A stretch of 64,000 nucleotides of DNA. Origin: Spiroplasma chinense (GTDB lineage Bacteria; Bacillota_I; Bacilli_A; Mycoplasmatales; Mycoplasmataceae). This document shows positions 1 to 10,671 of the stretch, piece after piece. The stretch's first letter is position 1; every line of letters begins with the position of its first letter. A program made the translations under genes and the position numbers. The notes under the pieces are model-generated. The model was not told the origin of the DNA and did no database searches. It saw nothing but the letters and a program-made list of their open reading frames with translations. Where the stretch lies: positions 620,001 through 684,000 of the forward strand of contig NZ_CP043026.1 of assembly GCF_008086545.1 (NCBI RefSeq), written 5' to 3'.

Positions 1-754
1 AGGTACTTATATTATTAAAGGGGACAGTGCAACATATAATACTATGATGGAAAATGTTGTTAGAGGTGCATACCAAACTGATGCAACTTCAACATTAAAT
101 TCAAACGAAATGTCACCAGAAGATTATGATGCAGCATTAAAAGCTTATTCAGAATTTGCAAACACTTGATATTTAAATAGATGAGAAAATGCAATAAAAG
201 AACAAAAAGATCTAGACTTATATGATTTAGGGATGGATTTAGTTAAATTTGATAAAGCAGTATCAACAGAATTTCTAAGTTACGGTTATGTACATGCAGG
301 AATTGCTTGATTTTTCCATCCTGGAGGAATTAAAGATATCTTTTCAAAAGAAAGATATAATGATGCTTTAAGAAATCAAACTATGATTGACCAAGAAGTA
401 TATGATGAAGCACTTAATTATGTGGTTCCAGGTACAAATGTACCAAATATAAATAAATCATTGGGAACTTTATTATTGAATAATAAAACATGATTTTTAA
501 ATTACCAAATTGAAAACATTAAATATGGTTTTAATGTAATGGGGGTAAATGTATTTGAAGATTCAAATCTTAGTGTGTCTACAATGCCTAAAAGTTCAAT
601 GGATATATCTGAATTATATATGCCAAACTTTACATCTACTCTGCAAGTTTTAAGAGCAGGGATTGTTATGTTTTTTATTTACATTGGATTAATTTTACCT
701 TTATATATTTATGCAATGGTAATGCTAATTAAAAATAGAAAAGAGAAAGGATAG
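1..754 (+). CDS. Cassette membrane protein, copy 1 (5' end cut by window)
   Basis: The gene is open from base 2 to a TAG at 752-754 when TGA is read as Trp, so its start lies left of the window. The visible part is a mostly extracytoplasmic domain followed by one C-terminal membrane segment (about 620-735) and a short basic tail ending KNRKEKG. It is a close paralog of the complete gene at 4157-5089, sharing long blocks such as DLYDLGMDLVKFDKAVSTEF and GGIKDIFSKERYNDALRNQT. The next gene starts 2 bases after the stop, which implies translational coupling. I recognise no family; an anchor or partner for the two lipoproteins behind it is an inference. Confidence 0.85.
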
Positions 755-756
755 TT

Positions 757-1911
757 ATGAGAAAATTACTTGGTTTTTTAGGTGCGTTAAGTTTAACTGC
801 AACATCTACAATTACAGTTGTTGCTTGTACACCAACGCAAGGAAAAATTAATACTAATTTTGATTTGAGTATTGGGATTCATATAGATAAAAGCAAAGCG
901 CAAGATACTAGTTCTGATAAAAATGAACATTTAGGTGTTTCAAACTTTTTTACATTGGGAGATAGTTTGAGCGACCAAAACGGAATAACAACACTTCTTA
1001 AAAATAAATTAGGGGTTAATTTACAAATGGCGGGAGAATATAAAAATGGTTTTAGTAATGGACCAACAACTGCTGCTATTATCAATGAGAAATTAAAATT
1101 CACAACTGAAGAATTTAGTGCTGCAAACATTGTTCAAGAGGATGCACCAATTAGTAAAGGTGACAAAAATGTTTGAGGTAAAAATTATTCAGTTGGAGGA
1201 GCTACTGCCATGACTCAAACTGGGGTTGCAGGTATGATTATCAATGATTCAAGAATTGATTTACAAGCAGAAGCTTTAGTTAAACAACAAGTCATTCATG
1301 ATGATGATATGGTTTTATTTGAAATTGGAGGAAATGACTTATTTGCATTAATTGATAATGCAATAAATGATCCTTCAATGCAAGTTAGCATATTGAATGA
1401 AGCAATGGCAAATATTAAAAATTCAATCTTTACACTTCTAAATAATGGTGTAAAGAAATTAGCAATTTTAACACCACCAAATCTTGAGTTTGTTCCAAAA
1501 TATAATGAAACAACAGATGAAGATAAAATGGAATTTATTCAAAGAATTGGTAAAGAATTTAATGAAAAAATGTTAAATGTAATTAATGAAGCTAAACAAT
1601 ATTATGAAAATAATATTTATGTTTATGGATTATATGAAAATTTTGAATCTATCTTAGATGGATTTAAAGAAGAAGTTGGAACTGGTGCAAACATTACGGA
1701 TAAAAGTACAACACCAGTTGGTAGTTGAGAAAGCGACTTAATTCAAGGTAAATCTGAAATTAAAATGGAAGTTCAAGCAATTAAAGGTGTTGATATGGAT
1801 AAGTACTTCTTCACAGATGAAGTACACCCTACAAAAGTAGGGCATGAATATTTTGCTAATTTATTTTTCGAAGAATTGAAAAGTAAATTTAATTTATTAG
1901 GAGATGAATAG
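757..1911 (+). CDS. SGNH/GDSL-type esterase lipoprotein, cassette copy 1
   Basis: This 384-residue lipoprotein has a signal peptide ending VVAC with the lipidated Cys at residue 24. The SGNH hydrolase blocks are visible: FFTLGDSLSD with nucleophile Ser70 (block I), NGFSNGPTTA (block II region), EIGGNDLFA (block III) and DEVHPTKVGHE with the Asp/His pair (block V). SGNH enzymes hydrolyse esters such as lipids or acyl sugars. The substrate cannot be read from sequence, but host or membrane lipids are plausible for a surface enzyme in a mollicute. Three internal TGA codons are Trp. It begins 2 bases after the membrane-protein stop and is followed by the large lipoprotein with an overlapping ribosome binding site. 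Confidence 0.88.
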
Positions 1912-1912
1912 A

Positions 1913-4009
1913 ATGAAAAAATTATTAGGAATTTTAGGAGCAGTTTCATTATCTGCTTCTGCATCAGTGTCTGTTGTGGCGTGTTCTTCACAAAGACCAA
2001 ACTTATTTAATGATGAAATTTCACAAGATACATTATCAAAATTAATGTCTCAATATGCAAAAGTTTTGTTTATTAACCAAAATGGAGCTGGAGATTCTGG
2101 GTTACACATTAGTCCGGGTGAAATTTTTAACAGTAAAATTAAATCACAATATTTAGACAAATTAGATTTAACAAAATTTGATAAGTCTTTAGAAATTTCA
2201 GATACAACTAGATTCCAAGAACTTGGATCTAATTATCTAAACTTTGATAAATTATCAAGTGAATTATCTGTAAGTGAAGATATTTATCAAAATGGTGTTA
2301 TGTCAATGGAAAGTTCAGCACCCGATATTTTAAAAACTTTAGCTGAAAATGCACCAACTTTATTATCTGCATTAGCAAACCCATCAGCATTAGCTGGAAT
2401 TTTAGAAAAATTTGATATGAGTAGTTTATTATCACCAGATATTGCGCAAGTATTTGGAAAAGTTCTAACAAATGAAAATATGCAATTGATTGAAAATGCA
2501 TTTAGCAATGAAGTTTATGCAAATATGTCAATGCAACAAGCCTTAGATTCAAGTGTTATTGGTCTTGCAAATGCTTTGGAAAACTTAACAAATCCTTCTT
2601 CAGGAGTTTGAATTGAATACACTGGATTTAGTGATTCAAATATGAGTGAACAATTGGAAGCAAATTACCAAAAAGCTATAGGTTCTTTATCAGGAGTAAT
2701 TGGTGGTTTAATAAGTGGCACTAAATCAATTAATTTTGATTTAATTAAAAATTTACCAGCAATTGCTGAAATTATAAGATTTATAAGAACATTATTAGTG
2801 TATTTAAACCAATATACTTTTGATGATTATACAAATGGAATAATTAAGGTTAATAAAGTTGAAACTGTGAGAAGTAAAAAAATGCAAGATGTTGCTAATG
2901 AAGTGGACTTAAAACCATTATTACAATCTTTAAAATACATGGTAAATGATACTGACAATAATGGAGCAGTTGTAATCAAAAACTTATTAGCGGTAGTTGC
3001 AGGTTCTGTTAAAACCACAAACATACAAGAAAACTATGATGGTGGACATGATGGATTTGCAGACTTACTGGGTAATGTTGTTGTAAATATAGCTGGTATG
3101 GAAAGTATTAGTGTTAATGTTTCTGGTCTTAATTTAGAAATAAATCTTAAATCTGTTATTAGAGCGGTTTTAAACTACTGTGTCGGAACTTCTACTGGAG
3201 AGGGTGATTGAAAATCTGATTCACTAATGAATAATGTAATAAAAGCTATTTTTGGGTTAGTTAATGATCCGATGATTGCTGAAACAATACCTCAACAACT
3301 TTTAGACTTATTAATAGGTATTTCTGATGCTGGTGATGCATCTAAATTTTCAGATGACATAATTGGATATCTATGAAATCAAAGTGATGAAACAATTGGA
3401 TTTTCAATTAAAACACTGCTTTCAACTCCAATGGCATCAATTCCAAGTTTACTTGAACCATTATTGGGTGGTTCAAGTTCAGAATCAAGCAAACTGGGAT
3501 ATGATGTAAGTACTTCATCAGAATTTGACTTTATTTTAGGTAAAAGTATAAAAGATATTGTCAATGACTTAAGTGAAGCTGTTGATAAATCTAAAAATAC
3601 AAAAATGGATTTTGATGGACTTACAAAAGTTATTAAAGCAGCTAGAAAAGATGATGCTTTGGTAAAAGGGTTAAGTGACCTTAAAAACTTATTTAAATAT
3701 CTAGGTATTGAAGATGGAAAAGTTGTGGCTGGATCAGTTTTAGATGAACTTTCAAAAAGTGTTGGAACTTGAGATTGACTTGCAAATGTCTTGGAGGTTT
3801 TAGGAAAATACATGAATAGTGGAAGTGATCTTGGAAAACTTGCATCTGATGCACTAGAAAATATATCAGTTACAAAAATTGATAAAAAAGGTGTAAATGA
3901 TTTTGTCTATACAGTAACTGATGGTGAAGATATTTTAGATAGATATGAAATCACTTTAAAACCATATAAACAAAAATTAATTATTGATAAAATAACTTTG
4001 GTTAAATAA
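1913..4009 (+). CDS. Large lipoprotein, cassette copy 1
   Basis: A 698-residue lipoprotein with MKKLLGILGAVSLSASASVS and the lipobox Cys at residue 24. The ATG at 1913 was chosen over the ATG at 1904 because the Shine-Dalgarno AGGAG (1899-1903) directly abuts 1904 but sits 9 bases from 1913. The rest looks largely helical, with no motif I recognise. It aligns along its whole length with 6252-8357: shared blocks include SQETIAKLMSQYAK/SQDTLSKLMSQYAK and QLIENAFSN, and both end in a short lysine-rich tail with KITLV. It closes a three-gene operon with the SGNH lipoprotein and membrane protein and is followed by a terminator. Function unknown. Confidence 0.85.
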
Positions 4010-4015
4010 TTTTTT

Positions 4016-4048
4016 AAAAATTCTCATTAAATTGAGAATTTTTTTTTC
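4016..4048 (+). terminator. Intrinsic terminator of cassette 1
   Basis: The stem AAAAATTCTCA / TGAGAATTTTT with a 6-base loop is followed by a run of T. It separates the two cassette copies. Confidence 0.85.
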
Positions 4049-4156
4049 ACTTTATAAGTTTGTTTTTATAAAATTTTTTTAAATATTAAAACAACTTTTA
4101 TAAATCAACAATATTTGAAATAGTTATTTAGAATAATTTAGTAAGGGAGATAAATT

Positions 4157-5089
4157 ATGTTAACTAAATTTAAAGAATATTTCACAACTAAAGTGAAACT
4201 AAAAATTATTATTTTTTCAGTGTTATCAGGATTGCTATTTTTATTAAGCTTTTTAATGATAGTGCCTGGAATGGGACTGGAATCAAAAAGTTTCATTGAT
4301 AGTATTGAAACACAAATTAAAAAAATTATGCCTAAAGAAACATATGTAGTTTCTGGAAATGACCCGGCATATAATGAAATGATGAACAATGTAATCCAAG
4401 GTGCTTACTTGACAGACGTTCAATCAACTCTTAATTCATATGACACAGAACCTGGTGAATATGCAGCGTTAAGAGAACAATATGAAAAATTTGCAAAAGA
4501 TTGATATCAAAAAACTTGAGGTGATCATGTTGCAAACAAGAAAGATCTAGACCTATATGATTTAGGAATGGACTTAGTAAAATTTGATAAAGCAGTATCA
4601 ACTGAATTCTTCAGTTTTGGATATGTTAATGCAGGAATTGCTTGATTCTTCCATTCTGGAGGAATCAAAGATATCTTTTCAAAAGAAAGATATAATGACG
4701 CATTAAGAAATCAAACAATGGTTGACCAAGATGAATACAATAAAACTGTTGTTGTAACTTCTTCTGGAATAGAACTATCAAATGTTAGTGCTTCAAAAGG
4801 GGCAATGTTATTAAATAATAAAACTTGATTTTTAAATTATCAAATTTCAAATATTATTTATGGATTTGACGCAATGGGACACAATGTCTTCAATGACCCA
4901 AACCTTAGTGTAGAAACAATGCCAAAAAGTTCAATGGACATATCAGAATTATATGTGCCAAACTTTACAGGAACTTTACAAGTATTGAGAGCAGGAATTG
5001 TATTATTCTTAATCTACATGTGTTTAATCTTACCTCTATATATCTTTGCAATGGTAATGTTAATCAAAAATAGAAAGAAAGGTAATTAA
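4157..5089 (+). CDS. Cassette membrane protein, copy 2
   Basis: A complete 310-residue membrane protein. It has an N-terminal segment at about residues 15-38 (IIIFSVLSGLLFLLSFLMIV), an extracytoplasmic domain of about 220 residues, and a C-terminal segment at about 277-302 followed by KNRKKGN. A good Shine-Dalgarno (AAGGGAGA, 4143-4150) precedes the ATG. It is a paralog of the truncated gene at the left edge and heads the second cassette, with the esterase lipoprotein starting 2 bases after its stop. TGA codons encode Trp. No known family was recognised. The two-ended membrane anchoring suggests a scaffold or transport accessory rather than a channel; this is inference. Confidence 0.87.
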
Positions 5090-5091
5090 TA

Positions 5092-6249
5092 ATGAAAAAA
5101 TTATTAGGAATTTTAGGAGCACTAGGTCTTACAACTTCAACAGCTGCAACTGTTGTTTCTTGTACACCAGCTCAAGCAGATATCGATCTTTCTGTTAATC
5201 ACGCAATTGGTAACGATATTGATAAAACAAATGCGAAAAACACAGGAGATGATGCTTCTAAACATTATGGATTTACAAACTTCTTCACTTTAGGTGATAG
5301 TTTAAGTGACCAAAACGGTATTACTACATTAATTAAAAATAAACTTTCAATAAGTATTGAAATGGGTGGAGAATACAAAAATGGATTTAGTAATGGTCCT
5401 ACAACTGCAGCATTAATTAACAATAAATTAAACTTTAACGATGAAGAATTTAGTGCAGCAAACATTGCTCAAAAAGATGCACCAATTAGCAAAGGTGAAG
5501 AAAAAGTTTGAGGTAAAAACTATTCAGTTGGAGGAGCTACTGCTATGACACAAAGTGGAGTTTCAGCAGCATTTATAAATGACTCAAGAATTGATTTACA
5601 AGCACAAGCATTAATCCAACAACAAGTTGTTGGTGCAAATGATCTAGTTATGTTAGAAATTGGTGGAAATGATTTATTTGCGATGATAGATAATATGAAT
5701 AACCCCTCAAAACAAGTGACTATTATGAATGAGGCACTTGCAAACATTCAAAAAGCAGTTTACACATTGCTTAACAACGGTGTAAAAAATATTGTATTTT
5801 TAACACCTCCAGATTTAACAATAGTTCCAAGATATGTTAACGCAGGAGAAGAAATTCTTAACTTTGTTGATAAAATTGGACACGAATTTAATAAAAAAAT
5901 TATAGCTATTTTAGATGAAGCAAATAAAGCAAATGACAACAATATTTACATTTACGATTTATTTACAGAATTTAAAACAGTAATTGAAAAATTTAAAGTA
6001 GTATCAGAAAACAAAGTTGTTGATAAAGAGTTTGCTTCAAGTAATGCATTTGATTTATCAAAAATTGATATAAGTGATATTCAAAACTTTAAATTAGAAG
6101 CTACTAAATTAGAAGAAAATAGTGATAAAAATATTGAAGACTTCTTCTTTATTGATCAAGTTCACCCTACAAAAGCAGGGCATGAATTTTTCTCAGAAAT
6201 CTTCTTTAAAGCTTTACAAGAGCATTATGACTTTAAGGAGGTTAAATAA
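5092..6249 (+). CDS. SGNH/GDSL-type esterase lipoprotein, cassette copy 2
   Basis: A 385-residue lipoprotein (lipobox VVSC, Cys24). It has all SGNH blocks: FFTLGDSLSD with Ser70, NGFSNGPTTA, EIGGNDLFAM, and IDQVHPTKAGHEFF carrying the catalytic Asp and His. The catalytic positions match those of the paralog at 757-1911, so both copies look active. It is predicted to be an outer-surface ester hydrolase of unknown substrate. It is tightly packed between the membrane protein (2-base gap) and the large lipoprotein (2-base gap; Shine-Dalgarno AAGGAGG at the 3' end), which fits one translation-coupled operon. Confidence 0.9.
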
Positions 6250-6251
6250 TT

Positions 6252-8357
6252 ATGAAAAAACTTTTAAGTATTTTAGGAGCTATGAGTATTACAGCATCAG
6301 CATCAGCTAGCGTTGTTGCTTGTGGACCTGCAAAAGTTACAAATTTATATACAGACAATGTTTCTCAAGAAACTATTGCAAAATTAATGTCACAATATGC
6401 AAAAGGTCTATACTTAAACCAAAACGGTGAACAAACAACTAAAAGTCATATTAGTTCAAGTGAAGTGTTTAATAATATGGTTAAAGACCAATATTTAGAT
6501 GACTTAGGATTAGAAGGTTTTGATGAAAGTTTAGGAATTTCAAAATATACAAGATTTAACGAAGTTGCTTCAAACTTTATAAATACTGAAAATCTAACAA
6601 GTAAAGTTGAAGTTAGTGAAAGAGTTTGACAAGGTGGAGTGGTTTCTATGGAAAACCAAGTACCTGAATTACTTCAATCAGTTGTTGATATGGCACCATC
6701 ATTAATTGGAGCTCTAGCAAACCCTGCAGCATTAGCGGGAATGCTTGAAAATCTAGATATTAGTGCATTTATTCAACCAGAAGTTTTAAAGGTTATGGCA
6801 AATGTTTTAACTGAAGAAAACTTCCAACTAATTGAAAATGCATTTAGTAACGATGTTTATGAAAACATGAGTGTTCAACAATCATTGGACTCAAGTGTTA
6901 TAGGACTTGCAAATGCAATGGCAAACTTAACAGGAACTGGAACTGATAAATTTATTCAATCTTCAGGGTTCGACAAAGATACTCTAGATACAGATTTAGA
7001 AACAAATTATAATCTTGCAATAAATTCATTAATTAAATCTATTGGAGGATTTATGGGTGGATCTGTTTCGATCAAATTTGACTTGGTTGAAAGTGTTCCG
7101 GCTGTTGCTGAAATATTAAGATTTGTAAGAACTTTACTAGTTTATTTAAACTCATTTACTTATGAAGATTACACAAATGCAGAAGGTGTTAAAGCTGTAG
7201 ATGTAAAAACCAAAAGAGATACAAGTATGAATGAAATAGATAACACAACAGATATAAAAAAATTACTAGATGTATTAAAATATATGGTTAATGACCAAGA
7301 TGGCAATGGTGTTGTTGTATTAAAAAATGTACTTGGAATATTGGCTGCAACTTCTTCATCTGTTGCTTGTGTTGTGTCAGAAACAGTTCCTAATACAGGT
7401 GTATATCCGAGTGAACATGCTGCATTTGGGGATTTAATAACAAAAATTTTATTTGCAATGACAGGAATGAGTGAAATAGTTGAAGCAAACCCAATTCCAT
7501 CTATACCAAGTATGGTTTTAAAAGTTAACGTTAAATCATTCTTAAGAGACCTAATTAATTCAGGTGCAAATATGAAAGGTAAATCATCTGCAAATTGAAG
7601 TGTATCTTCTCAAACAAACCAAGTTTTAACAGGAATGTTTGCAAATACTTCATTGGTTACTGAACCTTTAAAATCAATTTTAGAAGCTATAAAAGAAAAA
7701 GGAGATTCAACAACTTTTAAAAATGATTGAGTAGCATACTTATGAGACAATGATAATGAAGCTTTAAACATGTCTATTAAAGGTATGTTAGATCAACCGT
7801 TATCTGGATTAATGTCTTTATTTGGAGAAACTGAAGTTGCTAAAAAATTAGGATTTGATGTTAAAACTTCAACCGCATTTGATTTCTTATTAAACAAAAG
7901 TCTTAAAACAATAGTTAACGATTTAAGTGCAGCTGTAGATACTGCAAAAAATACTGAATTTAATTTTGATGATATTACAAAAGTAATTCAAGCTTGTAGA
8001 AAAGATGATGCTTTAGTTAATGCATTAAGAGACCCAGAAAACTTAATGAGTCATTTAGGGCTAGTTGATGGAAAAGTTATTGAAGGTTCAGTGTTAGATG
8101 TTATTTCAAAAACTGTTGGAACTTATGATTGATTAGTTAAAGTTCTTCAAGTAATCCAAGGTTACTTAAATGAAGGAAATAATTTAGCAAAATTAGTTAA
8201 AGATCAATTAAAAGAAATTAAAGTCGAAACAACTATCAAAGGAACAAATACTTTTGTTTATACAGTTTCTCAAGGTGATGTAACAAACACATTCGAAATT
8301 GCTATGAAACAAGTAAAAAACAAATTAGTTATTGATAAAATTACTTTAGTTGACTAA
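6252..8357 (+). CDS. Large lipoprotein, cassette copy 2
   Basis: A 701-residue lipoprotein with signal MKKLLSILGAMSITASASAS and the lipobox Cys at 24. Several TGA codons are read as Trp. It is paralogous to 1913-4009 throughout, with a conserved hydrophobic middle region around ALANPAALAGMLENLDISAF and a C-terminal region containing VNDLSAAVDTAKNTEFNFDD. No enzymatic motif was seen. Its position as the third gene behind an esterase lipoprotein and a membrane protein, kept in both copies, suggests the three products form one surface complex (inference). It ends just before a terminator. Confidence 0.85.
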
Positions 8358-8365
8358 TTTATTAA

Positions 8366-8394
8366 AAACAAATCATACAAGATTTGTTTTTTTA
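8366..8394 (+). terminator. Intrinsic terminator of cassette 2
   Basis: AAACAAATC pairs with GATTTGTTT across a short loop and is followed by a T run. Confidence 0.85.
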
Positions 8395-8466
8395 TTTGTT
8401 TTTTTTATAATTCTTAACAATAAATGCAAAATTTTAAAAAAACTATTAAATTTCACTCTTTTTTAG

Positions 8467-8544
8467 TATAATAAAACTAATCTTTATATATATGCCTCAG
8501 GTATTTATATAAAGGTAAAAACGGAAAATATGAGGTGACAGAGT
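8467..8544 (+). promoter_or_regulatory. Promoter and structured leader of the nucleosidase-like gene
   Basis: A consensus -10 TATAAT lies at 8467-8472. The leader then holds a 9-bp inverted repeat (CTTTATATA 8482-8490 / TATATAAAG 8506-8514). It also has a CCTCA (8495-8499) complementary to the TGAGG (8531-8535) that forms part of the Shine-Dalgarno. The two pairings overlap topologically, so they could be alternatives. No known riboswitch class was recognised. Confidence 0.5.
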
Positions 8545-10071
8545 ATGATCGGAATAATTTCGACAGCTTACTTTACAGTTAAAGACCGTCCAGGTATTAG
8601 AACTGTAAGAAAATACTGATGAAGAAACATGGTTATTCAACACGTTAAGTACAGAGGGAAATTCTTTGTAATAGCTACAATTGGGTATGGTAAAGCAAAT
8701 GCTGCTATGGCAATTACTTACTTAATGGAAGAGTATCCAGGATTAGAAACAGTACTAAACGTTGACTTAGCTTTATCAACAAATGACAAATTTGATACTA
8801 CTGACACTGTTATGTCTACAAAATTTATTTATAGAGATGCAGACTTAACAGTTTTCAAAGATATTAAATATGGACAAATCGTTCACGAACCAGAAGCATT
8901 TACATTCAATACAGAGTTCGTAAACCAAGTTAAAAACTTCAAATTAGGAGTTTCTGACGGAATTGTTGGGACAGCAGATATGTTGATCTACAACTCAAAA
9001 CAATTTAAAGAAATGGTTGACAAATACGGTCAAACTATTGACGTAATTGATACAGAAGCTGGAGCATTAGCTCAAGTTGCTAAAAAATCAAGTGTAAACT
9101 TCGTTGCAATGAAAATTATGTATAACAATGCATTATCACCATGAGACAACGATCCTCTACACAAATTTAAAATTTACGAAACAGCTAATACTTTAAAATA
9201 CTTATTAGCTAGATTATTTAACTTATTATCATCAAGATATGTTCTTGACTTTACAAAAAACACAAATGATGAATTAGAAATTATTAATGAATTATTTGAA
9301 TTAGAACATGATGCTTGAGTAAAAAGATTCAAAAAAGATGTTGTGTCACTTATCTCAGGTATGGGACCATCATTAATGTTAGTTGACAAAAAAGGTATTA
9401 AACCTGAAGCAGTTGACATTGTTGAAGTTATGAAAGCAAAAATCGAAGACGAAGGTCCTTCAAAAGTAATCTTAGGGGAAGATGAATGAAAAAATGCTCC
9501 TAAAAAATGATTACGTAAATTAATGTTCTTACAAAACATCCACGTAAACGATGATGAATTATTATGAAATAAATCAGCAAAATACGACATCAAAACTGGG
9601 AAAATTAACTCAATCGAAGATGTTGCTAAAGCAATCGCTGATCGTTCTCAAGACAAATCATCATATACTTATGATGGAACAACTGTTAACAACAAACACT
9701 TACTAGTTGCTTGTGATGCAGCAATTTCATTCTACATTACACACAACGAAACTCACGAGTTTGTTGAAAGCAGAAAACAAGGTTCAAAACTTGTAGCTAA
9801 CGAATTTACAAAATACTTAAATGAATTATTAGCTGAAGTTGAATCACCATTTGAAAAAATTGTAGTTTATGTTAAAGTTCCAGCAATGGGAGCTGTAAAA
9901 ATCCCTGTATTTGTTGAAACTAAATCAAAAGCTAACCAAGCAATCGTATTCAATGGTTACTCAGCAAAAGCTCAAAAAGACTTTACAGTTGTAGATATTA
10001 CAAGAAATGACTACGACCCACTAAAAGTTGGATCATTCAAAGTTACAATTCGTTTAAAAGCTGAAAATTAA
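8545..10071 (+). CDS. MTA/SAH nucleosidase-like protein with extra C-terminal domain
   Basis: A 508-residue protein. The first ~205 residues resemble the 5'-methylthioadenosine/S-adenosylhomocysteine nucleosidase fold: MIGIIST at the N-terminus, GYGKANAAMAITYLM, and IDTEAGALAQVAKKSSVNF ahead of a strand ending KIMYNNA. Glu171 fits the purine/ribose-binding Glu of the family. However, the usual N-terminal Glu of the active site is missing, and the catalytic Asp of the ISD motif is Asn194 here. The remaining ~300 residues match nothing I recognise. Usual family members are about 230 residues. It may be a divergent or non-catalytic ligand-binding protein. The gene stands alone between terminators. 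The ATG at 8545 follows GAGGTG. Confidence 0.65.
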
Positions 10072-10076
10072 TAAAT

Positions 10077-10103
10077 AAAAATCACTTTCAAGTGATTTTT
10101 TTT
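10077..10103 (+). terminator. Intrinsic terminator
   Basis: AATCACTT / AAGTGATT hairpin followed by eight T. Confidence 0.85.
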
Positions 10104-10146
10104 ATGCTCTAAAAAATGTTATAATCATTTCTAAAGGGTGACGTAT

Positions 10147-10575
10147 ATGGAAAAGAAAAATAAAAAAGTTATAGATGTTGATAAAGAAGCAGAACTTGCT
10201 TTTGAAGAACTTTTAGATCTTTCAACTTCAGAATTACAAGATATAGTTTTAGATCAAGAAACTAAAAAAAGAACTTCTAAAAAAAGTTACCTTAAAGTTT
10301 CAGATAAAGATAAATTAGGGCAAAACGATTTATTTAATATAATACAAAACGCAAAAAAACAAGAAGGAATAGTTAACAAGGAAATGTGAGTTGACGATTC
10401 TGTTGACGAAGAAAAAGCGATAATTGAAAAAGCAAAAGCAAAAGGTAAATCTGAATATGATTCAGATGTTTTAAGAGAATTAATTTTAAAAAGACAACAA
10501 CAAAGAAGAAATACAAATGGTATGAGCGCATTTCTAAATAGTGTTAAAGATAAAAAAGATAACTACGATAAATAA
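10147..10575 (+). CDS. Small charged hypothetical protein
   Basis: A 142-residue, highly charged, lysine- and glutamate-rich protein with no membrane segment and one internal TGA Trp. A consensus extended -10 (TGtTATAAT, ending 10125) and AAAGGG precede it. The ATG at 10147 suits the Shine-Dalgarno spacing better than the in-frame GTG at 10138. It probably contains a coiled coil (residues 10-45). I do not recognise a family. It is transcribed alone: a terminator lies on each side. Confidence 0.75.
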
Positions 10576-10608
10576 TTTTTTATAAAATAAAAAATTATTT
10601 ATTTTTTA
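10570..10608 (+). terminator. Intrinsic terminator
   Basis: A perfect 14-bp AT stem (10570-10583 with 10587-10600) and a T run. The stem overlaps the stop codon of the preceding gene. Confidence 0.75.
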
Positions 10609-10671
10609 TTTAAAAAAGTATTTTTGTAATACAATACTTTTAAGAAATAACAAATAGAATCGGAGAGCACC

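Noticed and set aside
3379-3813. Minus-strand gene of 144 codons within lipoprotein copy 1
   Set aside because: Serine/leucine-rich shadow of the plus-strand gene, not found opposite the paralog at 7.8 kb.
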